NCBI GenBank assembly: GCA_000434535.1
Contig: FR878622.1
Span: forward strand, 1-10,633
From: Collinsella sp. CAG:166
GTDB lineage: Bacteria; Actinomycetota; Coriobacteriia; Coriobacteriales; Coriobacteriaceae
DNA: 10,633 nt
Direction of reading: 5' to 3'
The translations under genes and the position numbers were made by a program. The notes under the pieces are model-generated. The model searched no databases. It was not told the origin of the DNA and saw only the letters and a list, made by a program, of their open reading frames with translations. Of this stretch, positions 1 through 7,168 are shown piece by piece (within the stretch, counting starts at the first letter, position 1; every line of letters starts with the position of its first letter).

Positions 1-21
1 CCTGCAACCGGGGCTGTTCGA

Positions 22-37
22 TGTTTCACATGAAACG
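22..37. promoter_or_regulatory. parS: parS-like ParB-binding palindrome
   Basis: The 16 bases TGTTTCACATGAAACG match the widely conserved bacterial parS consensus TGTTTCACGTGAAACA at 14 positions. The 14-base core differs only at the centre, where CG is replaced by CA. The arms GTTTCA and TGAAAC are perfect inverted repeats 2 bases apart, too close to form a hairpin loop, so a protein-binding site is more likely than a terminator. It lies in the noncoding stretch just beyond the rlmN stop codon, the kind of place where parS sites are often found. ParB would load here and spread to recruit SMC for chromosome segregation. No parA or parB gene is visible in the window. The central mismatch leaves function uncertain. 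Confidence 0.5.
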
Positions 38-55
38 TTTTGGGATGCGACTCCC

Positions 56-1108
56 CTATGCGTTCTTCTGAACTTTGAAGCGCTGCTTCAGCTGTCCGCA
101 AGCGGCGTCAATATCGTTACCACGGGAGTTACGAATCGTGGTCTCGATGCCACGGGACTCAAGACGACGCTGAAGATCCTCAACCTTATGAATCGGCGAC
201 GGCTTGAGCGGGCTGCCCTCGATGTCGTTAAGCTGAATCAGGTTAACGTGGCACAACGTTCCCTCGCAGAAATCGCAGAGCGCCTGCATTTCGGGATTCG
301 TATCGTTGACGCCTTCGATCATGGCATACTCATAGGTCGGGCGGCGGCCAGTCTTCTCGGTGTAGAGCTGAAGCGCCTCGTGAAGGCGAAGCAGCGTGTA
401 CTTCTTAACACCGGGCATGAGTTTGTTGCGCGTCGACTGGATGGCGGAATGCAGGGAAACGGCAAGCGTGAACTGCTCGGGGATGTCGGCAAATTTGCGA
501 ATACCGGGAATAACGCCGCTGGTAGAGACGGTGAGGTGACGAGCGCCGATACCGATGCCGTCGGGGTCGTTGAGGATCCGCAGCGCCTTGAGAACCTCGT
601 CGTAGTTGGCAAATGGCTCGCCCTGGCCCATGAAGACTACGCTCGTGGCGCGCTCGCCAAAGTCGTTGGATACATGAAGTACCTGGTCGACGATCTCTTG
701 AGCGGTCAGAGAACGCTTGAGGCCGTTGAGACCAGTAGCGCAAAAGGCGCAGCCCATGCCACAACCAGCCTGGGTGGAAACGCAGACGGAAAGCTTGTTA
801 CGACGGGGCATGCCGACGGTCTCGACGGAAACGCCGTCGTGGTACTCGAGCAGATACTTGCGAGAGCCATCTTTGGAAACCTGCTTGGCTAGTTCAGCCG
901 GCGTGTCAAAGGCAAAAGCCTCTTTAAGCTGCTCGCGGAAAGCCTTGGGAAGGTTGGTCATATCGTCAAACGAACAAACGTTCTTCTCGAAGACCCATTC
1001 GATGAGCTGCTTCGCGCGGAAGGCGGGCTGGCCAAGTTCGGCCACAAGGTCGCGAATATCGTTTTGGCTCAAGTCGCGAATGTCCTGAGATTTAGTCCTG
1101 GGATTCAT
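56..1108 (-). CDS. rlmN: 23S rRNA (adenine-2503-C2)/tRNA adenine-37-C2 methyltransferase RlmN
   Basis: A radical SAM enzyme that methylates C2 of A2503 in 23S rRNA, and in characterised members A37 of some tRNAs, in the cytoplasm. The 350-residue product is close to the usual family length (about 350-385). The radical SAM cysteines lie in CxxxCxxC at C116, C120 and C123 (CGMGCAFCATG). The SAM-contacting GGEP-type motif reads MGQGEP at 160-165, where most relatives have MGMGEP. The C-terminal RNSRGNDIDAACGQL carries C337, the cysteine that is transiently methylated, so both catalytic cysteines (C123 region excluded as cluster ligands; C116-C123 cluster and C337) are accounted for, together with N-terminal helical residues 10-75 expected to help RNA binding. 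The ATG at 1106-1108 is preceded by GAAAGG (1114-1119) at 5-base spacing. The gene diverges from ddl. The related resistance enzyme Cfr is less likely given the housekeeping context and full RlmN-type C-terminus. Confidence 0.96.
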   Translation of the reverse strand: MNPRTKSQDIRDLSQNDIRDLVAELGQPAFRAKQLIEWVFEKNVCSFDDMTNLPKAFREQLKEAFAFDTPAELAKQVSKDGSRKYLLEYHDGVSVETVGMPRRNKLSVCVSTQAGCGMGCAFCATGLNGLKRSLTAQEIVDQVLHVSNDFGERATSVVFMGQGEPFANYDEVLKALRILNDPDGIGIGARHLTVSTSGVIPGIRKFADIPEQFTLAVSLHSAIQSTRNKLMPGVKKYTLLRLHEALQLYTEKTGRRPTYEYAMIEGVNDTNPEMQALCDFCEGTLCHVNLIQLNDIEGSPLKPSPIHKVEDLQRRLESRGIETTIRNSRGNDIDAACGQLKQRFKVQKNA

Positions 1109-1123
1109 GGAAGCCTTTCGATT

Positions 1124-1153
1124 TTGGGGAAACGTAGAGGGTATCGCTACAAT
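1124..1153 (+). promoter_or_regulatory. Candidate ddl promoter
   Basis: TACAAT at 1148-1153 is one base from the -10 consensus. TTGGGG at 1124-1129, 18 bases upstream, keeps only the TTG of the -35 box. Transcription would start near 1160, giving a leader of about 35 bases before ddl and the downstream dinG-like gene. The weak -35 makes this tentative. Confidence 0.35.
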
Positions 1154-1171
1154 ATGGTATCAGCTGCAGAA

Positions 1172-1177
1172 ATTATA
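1172..1177 (-). promoter_or_regulatory. Candidate -10 box of the rlmN promoter
   Basis: Read on the minus strand these bases are a perfect TATAAT, placed so that transcription would begin about 55 bases before the rlmN ATG. The hexamer 17 bases upstream (1195-1200, CCGGCA) matches only three positions of TTGACA. The box sits beside the ddl ribosome binding site and its -35 region overlaps the ddl start, so the two divergent transcription units share control DNA. It is supported by motif match and position only. Confidence 0.4.
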
Positions 1178-1186
1178 GAGGAGGAG
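1178..1186 (+). promoter_or_regulatory. Strong ribosome binding site of ddl
   Basis: GAGGAGGAG is an extended match to the anti-Shine-Dalgarno complement. It lies 7 bases before the ATG at 1194, which fixes the ddl start. Confidence 0.85.
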
Positions 1187-1193
1187 TCTGCCC

Positions 1194-2159
1194 ATGCCGG
1201 GTAAAAGCCTAGAGAACATGCACGTAGCGGTCTTGGCGGGCGGTCATTCCGCTGAGCGCGAGATCTCGCTCAATTCGGGAAAGAACGTCGTGGTTGCCTT
1301 GAAGGAGGCCGGCTACACTTCGGTGGAGCTGCTCGACACGGCTGCCGATGATTTTATGGTAACCATGGCGACCGGCGGCTTTGACGTGGCGTTTATCGCC
1401 ATGCACGGTGCCGGCGGCGAGGATGGCGCCATGCAGGGCGCCATGGAGACCCTGGGTATCCCCTACACGGCCTCGGGCGTGCTTGCCAGCGCCTGTGGTG
1501 CCGACAAGGAGGTCTCTAAGCTCCTGTACGCCAAGGCGGGCATTCCCATTGCCCCCGGCCTTGCGCTCGAGGTGGGCGATGAAGTCGATATCGATCATAT
1601 CGTCGAGGTCTGTGGCGAGCGCTGCTTTGTGAAGCCGGCCGTCAACGGTTCCAGCTATGGCATTTCCCTGGTCCATGAGCCCTCCGAGCTGCCCGCGGCA
1701 ATCGCCAAGGCGTTTGAGTACGGCGACAAAGTGCTGGTCGAGAAGTGCATCGAGGGTACCGAGATCACCGTCGGCGTATACGGCGAAGATGACGTGCGCG
1801 CTCTGCCGATTGTCGAGATTCGTAAGCCCGAGGACTGCGAGTTCTACGATCTGGACGTGAAGTATGTTGACCCTACGGACATCCATCGCATTCCGGCGCA
1901 GATTTCACCCGAGAATTATGCTCGCGCTCAGGAGCTTGCCTGCGCCGCTCACAAGGCCCTCGGTTGCCTGGGTATCTCGCGCAACGATTTTATCGTGAGC
2001 GAGGACGGCCCCGTTATCCTCGAGACCAATACCATTCCCGGCATGACCGATACGTCGCTGTATCCGGATGAGATCCGCCACACCGACGACATGACGTTCC
2101 CGCAGGTCTGTGACAGCCTGATCCGTATGGGCCTTCGTCGAGCGGGCATTGCATGCTAA
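1194..2159 (+). CDS. ddl: D-alanine--D-alanine ligase
   Basis: An ATP-grasp ligase joining two D-alanines for the peptidoglycan stem peptide; cytoplasmic. At 321 residues it has normal family length. The N-terminal GGHSAEREISLNSG (16-29) carries E21, equivalent to E15 of E. coli DdlB. The first family signature is HGAGGEDGAMQGA (71-83). The ATP-grasp region has KP at 147-148 and the NGSSYG loop at 151-156. The omega loop reads FYDLDVKY (217-224). Its Y224 matches DdlB Y216, the residue changed to Phe in D-Ala-D-lactate ligases, so an ordinary D-Ala-D-Ala product is expected. R263, D265, E277 and N279 occupy the substrate and magnesium positions, and LETNTIPGMT (276-285) is the second signature. 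The start is set by a strong ribosome binding site. The stop overlaps the next gene by 7 bases, implying one transcript and translational coupling with the exonuclease-helicase. Confidence 0.96.
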   Translation: MPGKSLENMHVAVLAGGHSAEREISLNSGKNVVVALKEAGYTSVELLDTAADDFMVTMATGGFDVAFIAMHGAGGEDGAMQGAMETLGIPYTASGVLASACGADKEVSKLLYAKAGIPIAPGLALEVGDEVDIDHIVEVCGERCFVKPAVNGSSYGISLVHEPSELPAAIAKAFEYGDKVLVEKCIEGTEITVGVYGEDDVRALPIVEIRKPEDCEFYDLDVKYVDPTDIHRIPAQISPENYARAQELACAAHKALGCLGISRNDFIVSEDGPVILETNTIPGMTDTSLYPDEIRHTDDMTFPQVCDSLIRMGLRRAGIAC

Positions 2160-5047
2160 TCGAGGACGCGGTTTCGTCAGGAACGCCGCAGTTTGTCATC
2201 GACTCCTATGCCACGCTTGCCGAACGCGCCAAAACGCAGTCCTTCGGTCTTATCGAGGAAGATGTAATTGTCCTCGATACCGAGACCACAGGTCTTTCGG
2301 TGCAGGACAACGAGCTGATCGAGATCTCGGCGGCCCGTCTTTCGGGCCGCGAGGTTATCGACCGCTTCGATACCTTCGTGCATCCCAAGCAGCTGATTCC
2401 TGCCGAGATTACCGAGCTCACGAGCATTACAAATGCCGATGTGGCAGATGCCCCGTCGGCCGTTGAGGCCGTCGCCGCCCTCGCCGATTTTGTCGGTGGT
2501 TGCCCGGTAATCGCACATAACGCCACGTTCGACCGCTCGTTTATCGAGTCGGTCAAAGGCGGCGTCAACGTGAGCGATATTTGGATCGATTCGCTGGCGC
2601 TGTCGCGAATCGCGCTTCCGCGCCTGGCCTCGCACAAGCTGTCTTTTATGGCCGATCTGTTTGGCTGTGACTCGGTATCACACCGTGCCAATGCCGACGT
2701 CGACGCCCTGTGTGGCGTATGGCGCGTGTTGCTTGTGGCACTCACCGACTTGCCCCAGGGCCTCATGGCGCGCCTAGCCGACATGCATCCGGACGTGCCT
2801 TGGTCCTATCGTCCTATCTTCTCATTCTTGGCAGGGCAGAACCCTGGTTCTATCTTCTCTCTCAGCGCCGCTCGTGCTGACGTCCTCAAGGCCGATCGCG
2901 CCGACGATCGGGTGGACGCCGACGAACTGCCGGTCCTCAAGATGCCGAGTCGTGAGGAGATTGAGGCAGACTATGCGCCAGGTGGCCTGGTCAATCGCAT
3001 GTATCCCACCTACGAGCCGCGTGATGAGCAGATCGCGATGGCGCTCGAGGTCCGCGATGCGCTGGTCACGGGCACTCATCGTGTAATTGAGGCGGGCACG
3101 GGCGTCGGCAAATCGATGGCCTATCTGGTGCCTTTTGCCGAGGCAGCGCGCCGTAACAACATCACGGTTGGTATTGCGACCAAATCGAACAATCTTGCCG
3201 ACCAGCTCATGTACCATGAGCTGCCAAAACTTGCCGAGCAACTGGACGGTGGCCTGTCATTTTGCGCTCTCAAGGGCTATGACCACTATCCGTGCCTGCG
3301 CAAGCTTGAGCGCATGAGTCGAGGCCAGGTCGAGATTACCACCAAGCGCGATCCGGCGGACACGCTCACGGCGGTCGCGGTCATTATGGCGTACGTCTGC
3401 CAATCAGCCGATGGCGACCTCGACTCGCTCGGCATTCGGTGGCGCAGCGTCAACCGCCCCGACTTTACGACGGCCTCGCGCGAGTGTGCTCGTCGCCTCT
3501 GCCCGTTTTTCCCTGATAAATGCTTGGTCCACGGCGCTCGCCGTCGTGCGGCGCATGCCGATGTGGTGGTCACCAACCATTCCCTGCTGTTCCGCAATGT
3601 CGCGGCCGAGGGCAGGATTTTACCTCCGATTCGTCATTGGGTAATCGACGAGGCCCATTCCATCGAGCGCGAGGCGCGCCGTCAGTGGGCGCGCGTGGTG
3701 TCGGCGGATGAATCGCGTGTTCTGTTTGAGCGCCTGGGTGGCTCGAGCACCGGTGCGCTAAGCCAGGTTTCCCGTGATTTGGCAACCTCCGAGGGCTCTA
3801 CGCTCTATCTGGGCCTTACTGCCAAGGCGACGTCGACGGTTGCGCGCGCGAGCATGGCAATCGCCGACGTGTTCGATGGCGTTCGCGAGCTCGGCCGCCG
3901 TGCCCGTGGGGGTTATGACAATGCCAATCTATGGATTGGCCCCGAGCTGCGCGAATCTGACGACTGGCATGATTTCTTACAGTCGGCCTACGCTGCCATC
4001 GATGCATTGGAACAAGCTGACAAGAGCGTCGACGCGCTGGTGCAGGCCGTCGCCGCCGACAAGCCCGAGGTTGTTGTCGACCTGGGCGATATCTCGCGCC
4101 GCCTGCACGAGCTGGCCGAGAACCTTAAACTCATCATCGACGGCACCGATGAACACTACGTGTATTCGCTGCAGGTCAATCGCAGGTTGCGTGCCGGCGG
4201 AGAGTCAATGACCGCAGAGCGCATCGACATTGGCGAGGCCTTGGCAACCGAGTGGCTGCCCGAGGTTCACACGGCTATCTTTGCCTCGGCGACCATGACG
4301 GTGTCCAAAAGCTTTGAACACTTTAACCACGCGGTCGGCCTCGATCGCATCGGTGCTTCAACATCCTCATCGCTGCACTTGGACTCGAGCTACGACTTTG
4401 ATTCGAACATGGCTGTAGTCGTTGCGGGCGATATCCCCGATCCGCGCGATCGCGAGAGCTATCTTACGGCGCTCGAGCGCGTGCTGGTCGACGCCCATCT
4501 TGCCATGGACGGATCGGTGCTCACACTGTTCACCAATCGGCGCGACATGGAAGACCTGTACGCCCGCGTTGAGCCCAAGATGGCCCGTGCGGGTCTGGAG
4601 CTCAACTGCCAGCAGCGCAACTCATCTCCTCGTCGCCTGCGCGATCGGTTTATCAACGAGCCGACTTCATCGCTTTTTGCGCTTAAGGCCTTCTGGGAGG
4701 GGTTCGACGCCAGCGGCGAGACGCTGCGCTGCGTCATCATTCCCAAGCTGCCGTTCTCGAGTCCCACGGACCCGCTCTCGTGCGAGCGCAACCTGCGCGA
4801 AGACCGCGCTTGGGCGCGCTATTCGCTGCCCGAGGCGGTGCTTGAGGTCAAGCAGGCGGCCGGCCGCCTTATCCGCTCGTCGACCGATTGCGGCGTGCTG
4901 ATTCTGGCCGACCCGCGCCTGGTGACGAAGGGCTACGGAAAGAAGTTCTTAACGTCGCTGCCCACGAGCTCCTACCAGCGCATCGAATCGGCGCAGATCG
5001 GGCACTATCTGCAACTGTGGCGCGCACGCCACGAGCGGCGGCGCTAA
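2153..5047 (+). CDS. dinG: DinG-type helicase fused to a DEDDh 3'-5' exonuclease
   Basis: A 964-residue two-part DNA repair protein. The N-terminal exonuclease (about 36-195) has all DEDDh residues: D42 and E44 in DTETTGL, D127 in HNATFD, and H177 and D182 in HRANAD, as in DNA polymerase III epsilon. The superfamily 2 XPD/DinG helicase follows: YEPRDEQ (287-293), Walker A EAGTGVGKS (313-321), DEAH box (499-502), ASATM (711-715), WEGFD (848-852) and motif VI QAAGRLIR (901-908). C381, C445, C450 and C457 sit where DinG and XPD bind a 4Fe-4S cluster, and VVVTNHSLLF follows at 471-480. Firmicute DinG proteins share the exonuclease fusion, but S. aureus DinG is reported to act as a nuclease with an inactive helicase; here both parts look intact. 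The start ATG overlaps the ddl stop (ATGCTAA) without a good ribosome binding site, suggesting coupled translation. Its role in unwinding and trimming damaged or R-loop DNA is inferred. Confidence 0.92.
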   Translation: MLIEDAVSSGTPQFVIDSYATLAERAKTQSFGLIEEDVIVLDTETTGLSVQDNELIEISAARLSGREVIDRFDTFVHPKQLIPAEITELTSITNADVADAPSAVEAVAALADFVGGCPVIAHNATFDRSFIESVKGGVNVSDIWIDSLALSRIALPRLASHKLSFMADLFGCDSVSHRANADVDALCGVWRVLLVALTDLPQGLMARLADMHPDVPWSYRPIFSFLAGQNPGSIFSLSAARADVLKADRADDRVDADELPVLKMPSREEIEADYAPGGLVNRMYPTYEPRDEQIAMALEVRDALVTGTHRVIEAGTGVGKSMAYLVPFAEAARRNNITVGIATKSNNLADQLMYHELPKLAEQLDGGLSFCALKGYDHYPCLRKLERMSRGQVEITTKRDPADTLTAVAVIMAYVCQSADGDLDSLGIRWRSVNRPDFTTASRECARRLCPFFPDKCLVHGARRRAAHADVVVTNHSLLFRNVAAEGRILPPIRHWVIDEAHSIEREARRQWARVVSADESRVLFERLGGSSTGALSQVSRDLATSEGSTLYLGLTAKATSTVARASMAIADVFDGVRELGRRARGGYDNANLWIGPELRESDDWHDFLQSAYAAIDALEQADKSVDALVQAVAADKPEVVVDLGDISRRLHELAENLKLIIDGTDEHYVYSLQVNRRLRAGGESMTAERIDIGEALATEWLPEVHTAIFASATMTVSKSFEHFNHAVGLDRIGASTSSSLHLDSSYDFDSNMAVVVAGDIPDPRDRESYLTALERVLVDAHLAMDGSVLTLFTNRRDMEDLYARVEPKMARAGLELNCQQRNSSPRRLRDRFINEPTSSLFALKAFWEGFDASGETLRCVIIPKLPFSSPTDPLSCERNLREDRAWARYSLPEAVLEVKQAAGRLIRSSTDCGVLILADPRLVTKGYGKKFLTSLPTSSYQRIESAQIGHYLQLWRARHERRR

Positions 5048-5961
5048 AGCGGACAGACGAGGGTTTTTGCCATATCGCACAGGCGCTTTGACAGGGCGGG
5101 GTCATCCAAGATGCGGATGGCTCCGCCCGCTGCGATTACCTGGCTCAGTAGCCAACGCTCGGAGCCGTAATGCACAGTTACCGTTGCCATGTCTGCCCCG
5201 CCGCGCTCGATTAGGGTGATGCCGGCCCACTCCAGATGCTCCGCCATATCGAATGGCATCAGGAGCTTTGCGCTGCGCTGCGTCCGGGCAAGGGAATCGT
5301 GGAGGGATGCGACGTCCGGTGTGTGAGGCACGACGGAGTCTTCCGTCAAGGCGAGTCCCTCGATTTTATCCATGCGATAGGTGCGCTGCTCATCGACTGT
5401 GATGTCCCAGGCAATCAGGTATGTTTGGTCGCCGTTTGCCGTAATGCGCAAGGGGTCGACCAGACGCTCGCGTGGCCGTGCATCGTCCATCGAGCGATAT
5501 GAGATGCGGCAGCGAACGCCGTCCTGAATGGCACAGCTCAGCTGCTGCCAGTGCGACCCGTGGTTGACGGTGTCAAAGACGCGCTGGTTATAGCCGAGCT
5601 CTTCGGGTAGAAGGGCATGTCGAATCCGAGCTGCCGTCTGCGGCTCGATCCCCAACGATTCAAGTTCGTGGTTGAGCACAGCGCCCTCGGCGGCACTCAG
5701 GCGCAACGGTAGAACACGCCCGGCGTCACCGGTGAGGACCACACGCTCGCCGTGGCATTCGCAGATGATGCGCGCACCAGATTCTCGGTCCGCGAGCGTC
5801 GAGACGATCTCGAGAATCTCGTCGAGCGATACTCCCGTGATGTCAAAGCGGCCGCAAATCTCGGTTCGTGTCATGCCGCTCTCGCCGGCGGCGTAGAGGG
5901 CCTCCATGATGTCGATGGCGCGCGAGAGTCTCTGCTCGCTGGTGAGTTTACGCACGGGCAT
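5044..5961 (-). CDS. pafC: WYL-domain transcriptional regulator, PafC-like
   Basis: Second gene of a two-gene WYL operon and probable partner of the upstream PafB-like protein. In mycobacteria PafB and PafC form a heterodimer that activates DNA-damage genes independently of LexA/RecA. With the chosen ATG the product has 305 residues, near the mycobacterial PafC length. An N-terminal winged-helix-like region (about 8-58, beginning SEQRLSRAIDIMEAL) precedes a WYL domain (about 138-205). The WYL motif itself reads QTYLIAWD (179-186), with Thr for Trp. RTYRMDKIEGL (193-203) is the typical arginine-rich ligand-binding strand. A C-terminal WCX-like region ends the protein. An in-frame TTG at 5982 would add 7 residues, but it overlaps the apparent ribosome binding site AAAGGA, so the ATG is preferred even though spacing is long (12 bases). 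The ATG overlaps the end of the upstream gene by 14 bases. The stop overlaps that of the convergent dinG-like gene. The pafC name is by similarity of arrangement. Confidence 0.78.
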   Translation of the reverse strand: MPVRKLTSEQRLSRAIDIMEALYAAGESGMTRTEICGRFDITGVSLDEILEIVSTLADRESGARIICECHGERVVLTGDAGRVLPLRLSAAEGAVLNHELESLGIEPQTAARIRHALLPEELGYNQRVFDTVNHGSHWQQLSCAIQDGVRCRISYRSMDDARPRERLVDPLRITANGDQTYLIAWDITVDEQRTYRMDKIEGLALTEDSVVPHTPDVASLHDSLARTQRSAKLLMPFDMAEHLEWAGITLIERGGADMATVTVHYGSERWLLSQVIAAGGAIRILDDPALSKRLCDMAKTLVCPL

Positions 5962-6970
5962 ACTCGTGCACCGTCCTTTCAATGAGGTGGTTCCACGCCT
6001 GCTTGAGCGATTTGGGGGCCATGGGCCTCATGCCGTCCATGGCGTGGGCCATGCAAAATGAGGCGGCGGCTTCAAGGTCGCGCACGTCAACGGTCCAGAT
6101 CCATCCCGCATCGGTGTGTGCGAGCTCACCTCGCCCGCGCGTGAGGCCGTTGATCATATCGATCTGCGTCTGAGGGGCGAACGAGAACGTGGCTGCAACG
6201 GGCGGTCGGTCGGCGAAATCGAATTCAAAGAACAGATAGTCGTTGAGATTGAAGTCCGCAGGGATGGCGTAGGCCTTCGAAGGACGCCAAGCGCGAACGA
6301 TACGGTCGCAGCGGAATGTCCTGATGTCGTCGGTGACATTGTCGAGGCCGCAGAAGTACGCCACGCCCTCGCGTTCGAACATGCCGTAGACACAGACGGT
6401 ACGTTCTTTCTGCTCGCCGCGTCCGTTCTGATATAAAAATCGCAGCGCGCATCGCTCGGCAAAGGCGCTCCATACCGCATCGACGGTGGGAGAGCGGCGA
6501 ATCGGTGTTTCGTCCACCGTCGTCCCACCGGTGAGGTAGGCAATCTTGGAGCGAATATCGGCAAGCGGTGCGGCAAAAGTGGATGAGCCGGCCGCTAGCG
6601 TCTGGTCGATGGCGTTGAGCAGGATATCGGCATCGTCTGCGGTGATGAGGCCGCCTGCAGCAAACGTGTGCTCGCGGTCGATTGTCCACGAGCTTTCCTC
6701 GGTCTCCTGCGCACCGGCGGGGCGAACCTCCTTGATTAAGATGCCACGCTCGAGCAGTTTGTCACGATCGCGCCGAAACTTGCGCTTATCCGAGTCGATA
6801 TTGCCCGAGCCATATCCCAGGTCGGAATCCAAGACGATCTGCTCGGTCGTCAACGGTTCGGGGGAGCTGTTGAGCACAAAGAAAAGATTGAGGATGCGCT
6901 GAGCCGTTTTATCGAAACTGGGCTCCGAATTCCCCTTTTTAATTGTCGCGGTCGTGTCGCTTGCCGTCAT
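5948..6970 (-). CDS. pafB: WYL-domain transcriptional regulator, PafB-like
   Basis: First gene of the WYL pair, 340 residues, similar in length to mycobacterial PafB. Residues 20-82 form a winged helix-turn-helix of the PafB type (KTAQRILNLFFVL, then LTTEQIV, then FRRDRDKLLERGI). The middle holds a WYL domain (about 165-235). Its signature is GVAYFCGLD (202-210), so the eponymous W-Y-L is A-Y-F. RTFRCDRIVRA (217-227) supplies the conserved arginines thought to sense a ligand, proposed elsewhere to be single-stranded nucleic acid. A C-terminal WCX-like extension follows. The ATG is preceded by GAGGA (6975-6979) at 4-base spacing. No proteasome or pafA gene is in view, so the pair stands apart from the classical proteasome locus. 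It is adjacent to a repair helicase and divergent from the M28-like operon. A role in DNA-damage control is inferred from family and neighbourhood; another WYL-regulated process is possible. Confidence 0.8.
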   Translation of the reverse strand: MTASDTTATIKKGNSEPSFDKTAQRILNLFFVLNSSPEPLTTEQIVLDSDLGYGSGNIDSDKRKFRRDRDKLLERGILIKEVRPAGAQETEESSWTIDREHTFAAGGLITADDADILLNAIDQTLAAGSSTFAAPLADIRSKIAYLTGGTTVDETPIRRSPTVDAVWSAFAERCALRFLYQNGRGEQKERTVCVYGMFEREGVAYFCGLDNVTDDIRTFRCDRIVRAWRPSKAYAIPADFNLNDYLFFEFDFADRPPVAATFSFAPQTQIDMINGLTRGRGELAHTDAGWIWTVDVRDLEAAASFCMAHAMDGMRPMAPKSLKQAWNHLIERTVHEYARA

Positions 6971-7032
6971 AGGGTCCTCGCATGAGAAGGTGGTTTGCTG
7001 CCATGATTTTAGTCCGATATGGAGATTAGGCT

Positions 7033-7060
7033 ATATCCTTGTCCGCTCGGGGCGTTAAGA
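7033..7060 (-). promoter_or_regulatory. Candidate promoter of the WYL (pafBC-like) operon
   Basis: On the minus strand TTAACG (7055-7060) and TATAGC form a -35/-10 pair with about 17-base spacing, each matching four of six consensus positions. Transcription would begin roughly 50-60 bases before the ATG at 6970. The -35 box overlaps the -10 of the plus-strand damage-type promoter candidate, so occupancy of one could exclude the other, which would fit autoregulation. It is weak on sequence alone. Confidence 0.3.
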
Positions 7061-7061
7061 T
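7039..7061 (+). promoter_or_regulatory. Possible PafBC-type (RecA-independent DNA-damage) promoter
   Basis: The arrangement TTGTCCGCT, 8 bases, TAAGAT resembles the mycobacterial RecA-independent damage promoter consensus TTGTCRGTG-N8-TANNNT. The TTGTC block, the following G at position 7, the exact 8-base spacing and the TA...T box agree; three positions of the first block do not. It points toward the M28-like gene and would give a leader of about 100 bases. The site lies in the upstream region of a PafBC-like operon, which makes it more plausible than a random match. The motif was looked for because of the WYL pair, so chance cannot be dismissed. Confidence 0.35.
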
Positions 7062-7094
7062 GGCCCGAATTCGGTCGTTTGCGCTCGCTCGGGG

Positions 7095-7100
7095 TATACT
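7095..7100 (+). promoter_or_regulatory. Candidate housekeeping -10 box for the M28-like operon
   Basis: TATACT differs from TATAAT at one position and sits 69 bases before the chosen ATG. No convincing -35 box lies 16-18 bases upstream; the palindrome CCGAATTCGG ends 20 bases upstream instead, so an activator or repressor could be involved. Confidence 0.3.
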
Positions 7101-7168
7101 TTCGACTATATACGGTTCTAATGTGCATGCATTGGGCCTATTTGTCGGATTATGGATGTGGAGCGCAC

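Larger units (their letters stand above)
6971..7168. other. Divergent control region between the WYL operon and the M28-like operon
   Basis: These 198 noncoding bases separate two divergent operons and carry the candidate promoters listed separately. They are more AT-rich than the flanking genes, and the only long palindromes are CCGAATTCGG (7065-7074) and TGCATGCA (7124-7131). The first lies just upstream of the plus-strand TATACT box and could be an operator. I see no RNA gene or riboswitch here. Confidence 0.6.

Noticed and set aside
22..37. An rlmN transcription terminator formed by the GTTTCA/TGAAAC repeat
   Set aside because: The 2-base spacer is too short for a hairpin loop and the arms are AT-balanced without a following T-run.
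188..892. A 234-codon plus-strand open frame inside rlmN
   Set aside because: rlmN on the opposite strand has all family motifs; this frame has none and is an antisense shadow.
1194..2159. A D-Ala-D-lactate (vancomycin-resistance type) ligase
   Set aside because: The omega-loop Tyr224 typical of D-Ala-D-Ala ligases is retained and no vanH or vanX gene is nearby.
5962..5982. A TTG start for the pafC-like gene
   Set aside because: It lies on the apparent ribosome binding site AAAGGA and has no better site upstream; the ATG at 5961 fits the family length.
7019..7168. A 50-residue N-terminal extension of the M28-like protein starting at 7019
   Set aside because: It would run through the promoter candidates, has no ribosome binding site and looks unlike coding sequence; the ATG at 7169 has GGAG at 5 bases.
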